Source: Spirochaetae bacterium HGW-Spirochaetae-9 (lineage in GTDB: Bacteria; Spirochaetota; Spirochaetia; Treponematales; Rectinemataceae). Taken from it: a DNA stretch of 6,785 bases. The notes under the pieces are model-generated. The model made no database searches, was not told the DNA's origin, and worked only from the letters and a program-made list of their open reading frames with translations. A program made the position numbers and the translations under genes. Of the stretch, positions 6,506-6,785 are shown piece by piece; the first letter of the stretch is position 1; the number at the start of each line of letters is the position of its first letter. The stretch lies in assembly GCA_002839205.1 (NCBI GenBank), contig PGXP01000095.1:1-6785 (forward strand), given 5' to 3'.

Positions 6506-6523
6506 ATAGTATTGCGTTACTAT
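6506..6523. promoter_or_regulatory. 18-bp inverted repeat over the aminotransferase -10 and start
   Basis: ATAGTA-TTGCGT-TACTAT has perfect 6-bp arms around a 6-bp centre. It covers most of the -10 box and the predicted transcription start, the usual position for a repressor operator. The nearby TrpR-type repressor is a candidate, but the arms do not match the E. coli trp operator (GTACTAG...CTAGTAC) in order, so the binding protein is unknown. Confidence 0.45.
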
Positions 6524-6547
6524 GCCTAAGTACAAAAAACCTGTCAA
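6519..6547 (-). promoter_or_regulatory. Promoter of the aminotransferase gene
   Basis: The minus strand has a perfect TTGACA (6547-6542), a 17-bp spacer, and CATAGT (6524-6519, 4 of 6 to consensus). Transcription would start near 6512, giving a leader of about 80 nt before the ATG at 6430. This places the promoter inside the upstream extension of the open frame, which supports the shorter start. Confidence 0.75.
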
Positions 6548-6555
6548 GAGCGTGA

Positions 6556-6618
6556 CCGATTCGCTAAAATCGGGCCGATGCCTCTCCATAGAGGTGGTTC
6601 CCCCTCCCCGGGGAGGGG
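6556..6618. repeat. Cluster of three palindromes upstream of the aminotransferase promoter
   Basis: Three perfect inverted repeats lie within 63 bp. The first is CCGATT-cgctaa-AATCGG (6556-6573). The second is CCTCT-ccat-AGAGG (6581-6594). The third is the gapless 18-bp CCCCTCCCCGGGGAGGGG (6601-6618). A further CCGAT at 6575-6579 can pair with the second arm of the first repeat, so two pairings exclude each other. No gene is convincing in 6548-6716, so this is intergenic DNA. It could be a dispersed intergenic repeat, a transcription end for an upstream minus-strand gene, or a set of protein sites. Confidence 0.5.
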
Positions 6619-6716
6619 ATCTGGAGTCGATAATGACGGCGGTTGAAACGATCTCGCCGCATAATCCCTCCTTCGTCTCGGTGACCGATCATCCGGGAGG
6701 AAGAGCCTGGGCGGAT

Positions 6717-6785
6717 TCAGCGGATGGTCCGAGGCGGGTAGCCCTGCGGACAAAACCAGGCACCCTCGGTACGGCCGTAGCCCTC
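6717..6785 (-). CDS. Possible 3' end of an unidentified gene
   Basis: An open minus-strand frame enters from the right edge and ends at TGA (6719-6717) after 22 codons. The visible tail is EGYGRTEGAWFCPQGYPPRT followed by I-R. Seventeen of 22 codons end in G or C, like the real genes here, but 22 codons are too few to be sure. I do not recognise the protein. A competing plus-strand frame starts at ATG 6633 and covers the same bases; its codon use is less like the neighbours. If real, this gene would be upstream of and in line with the aminotransferase, which has its own promoter. Confidence 0.3.
   Translation of the reverse strand, partial: EGYGRTEGAWFCPQGYPPRTIR

Noticed and set aside
6431..6589. 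53-codon upstream extension of the aminotransferase
   Set aside because: It contains the TTGACA promoter and the inverted repeat; ATG 6430 has a GGAGG and starts at the usual family N-terminus.
6544..6753. 69-codon minus-strand frame across the GC palindromes
   Set aside because: The product is Pro/Arg-rich low-complexity sequence (P-L-P-G-E-G-E-P) produced by translating the palindromic DNA; no ribosome binding site seen.

Overview
The window looks like an ordinary chromosomal segment of a GC-rich, probably anaerobic bacterium. Coding regions have strongly G/C-ending codons, promoters are AT-rich, and GGAG-type ribosome binding sites are common. A lipoprotein-anchored, flavinylated fumarate-reductase-like protein points to anaerobic respiration on the outer face of the cytoplasmic membrane. 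A true TrpR homologue, a SIMPL protein and a PLP aminotransferase next to it would suit an anaerobic spirochaete or a related Gram-negative-type lineage. This taxonomic guess is an inference with low confidence. I see no tRNA, rRNA, CRISPR array, transposase or phage gene.

Left part (1-1587, all minus strand): a DeoR-family repressor gene runs off the left edge. It has its own strong promoter and a set of TTTCG motifs at 11-bp steps just downstream of that promoter, probably its autoregulatory operator. Upstream of it lies an AraC-family regulator gene that starts with TTG.

Middle (1588-4095): the AraC gene is divergent from a large plus-strand gene for a lipoprotein reductase with two FMN-binding domains and a fumarate-reductase-type FAD domain. 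The AT-rich intergenic region holds promoters in both directions. It also holds a 15-bp direct repeat (13/15 identical, 23-bp spacing) immediately upstream of the reductase promoter, the position expected for AraC-type activator sites. The simplest reading is a two-gene sensor/effector module: the AraC protein senses a small molecule and turns on the reductase. The reductase lacks the residues I would expect of a C4-dicarboxylate (fumarate) site, so its substrate is probably something else. A strong intrinsic terminator closes this unit.

Right part (4096-6785): a secreted SIMPL (DUF541) protein gene is followed by a small TrpR-type repressor gene, apparently read from an extended -10 promoter so close to the ATG that the mRNA may be leaderless. 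TrpR is convergent with a minus-strand class I/II aminotransferase, and their stop codons are three bases apart. The aminotransferase has a consensus TTGACA promoter with an 18-bp inverted repeat over its -10/start region, consistent with repression at that site. Upstream of it are three closely spaced palindromes. At the right edge a short minus-strand reading frame may be the end of another gene.
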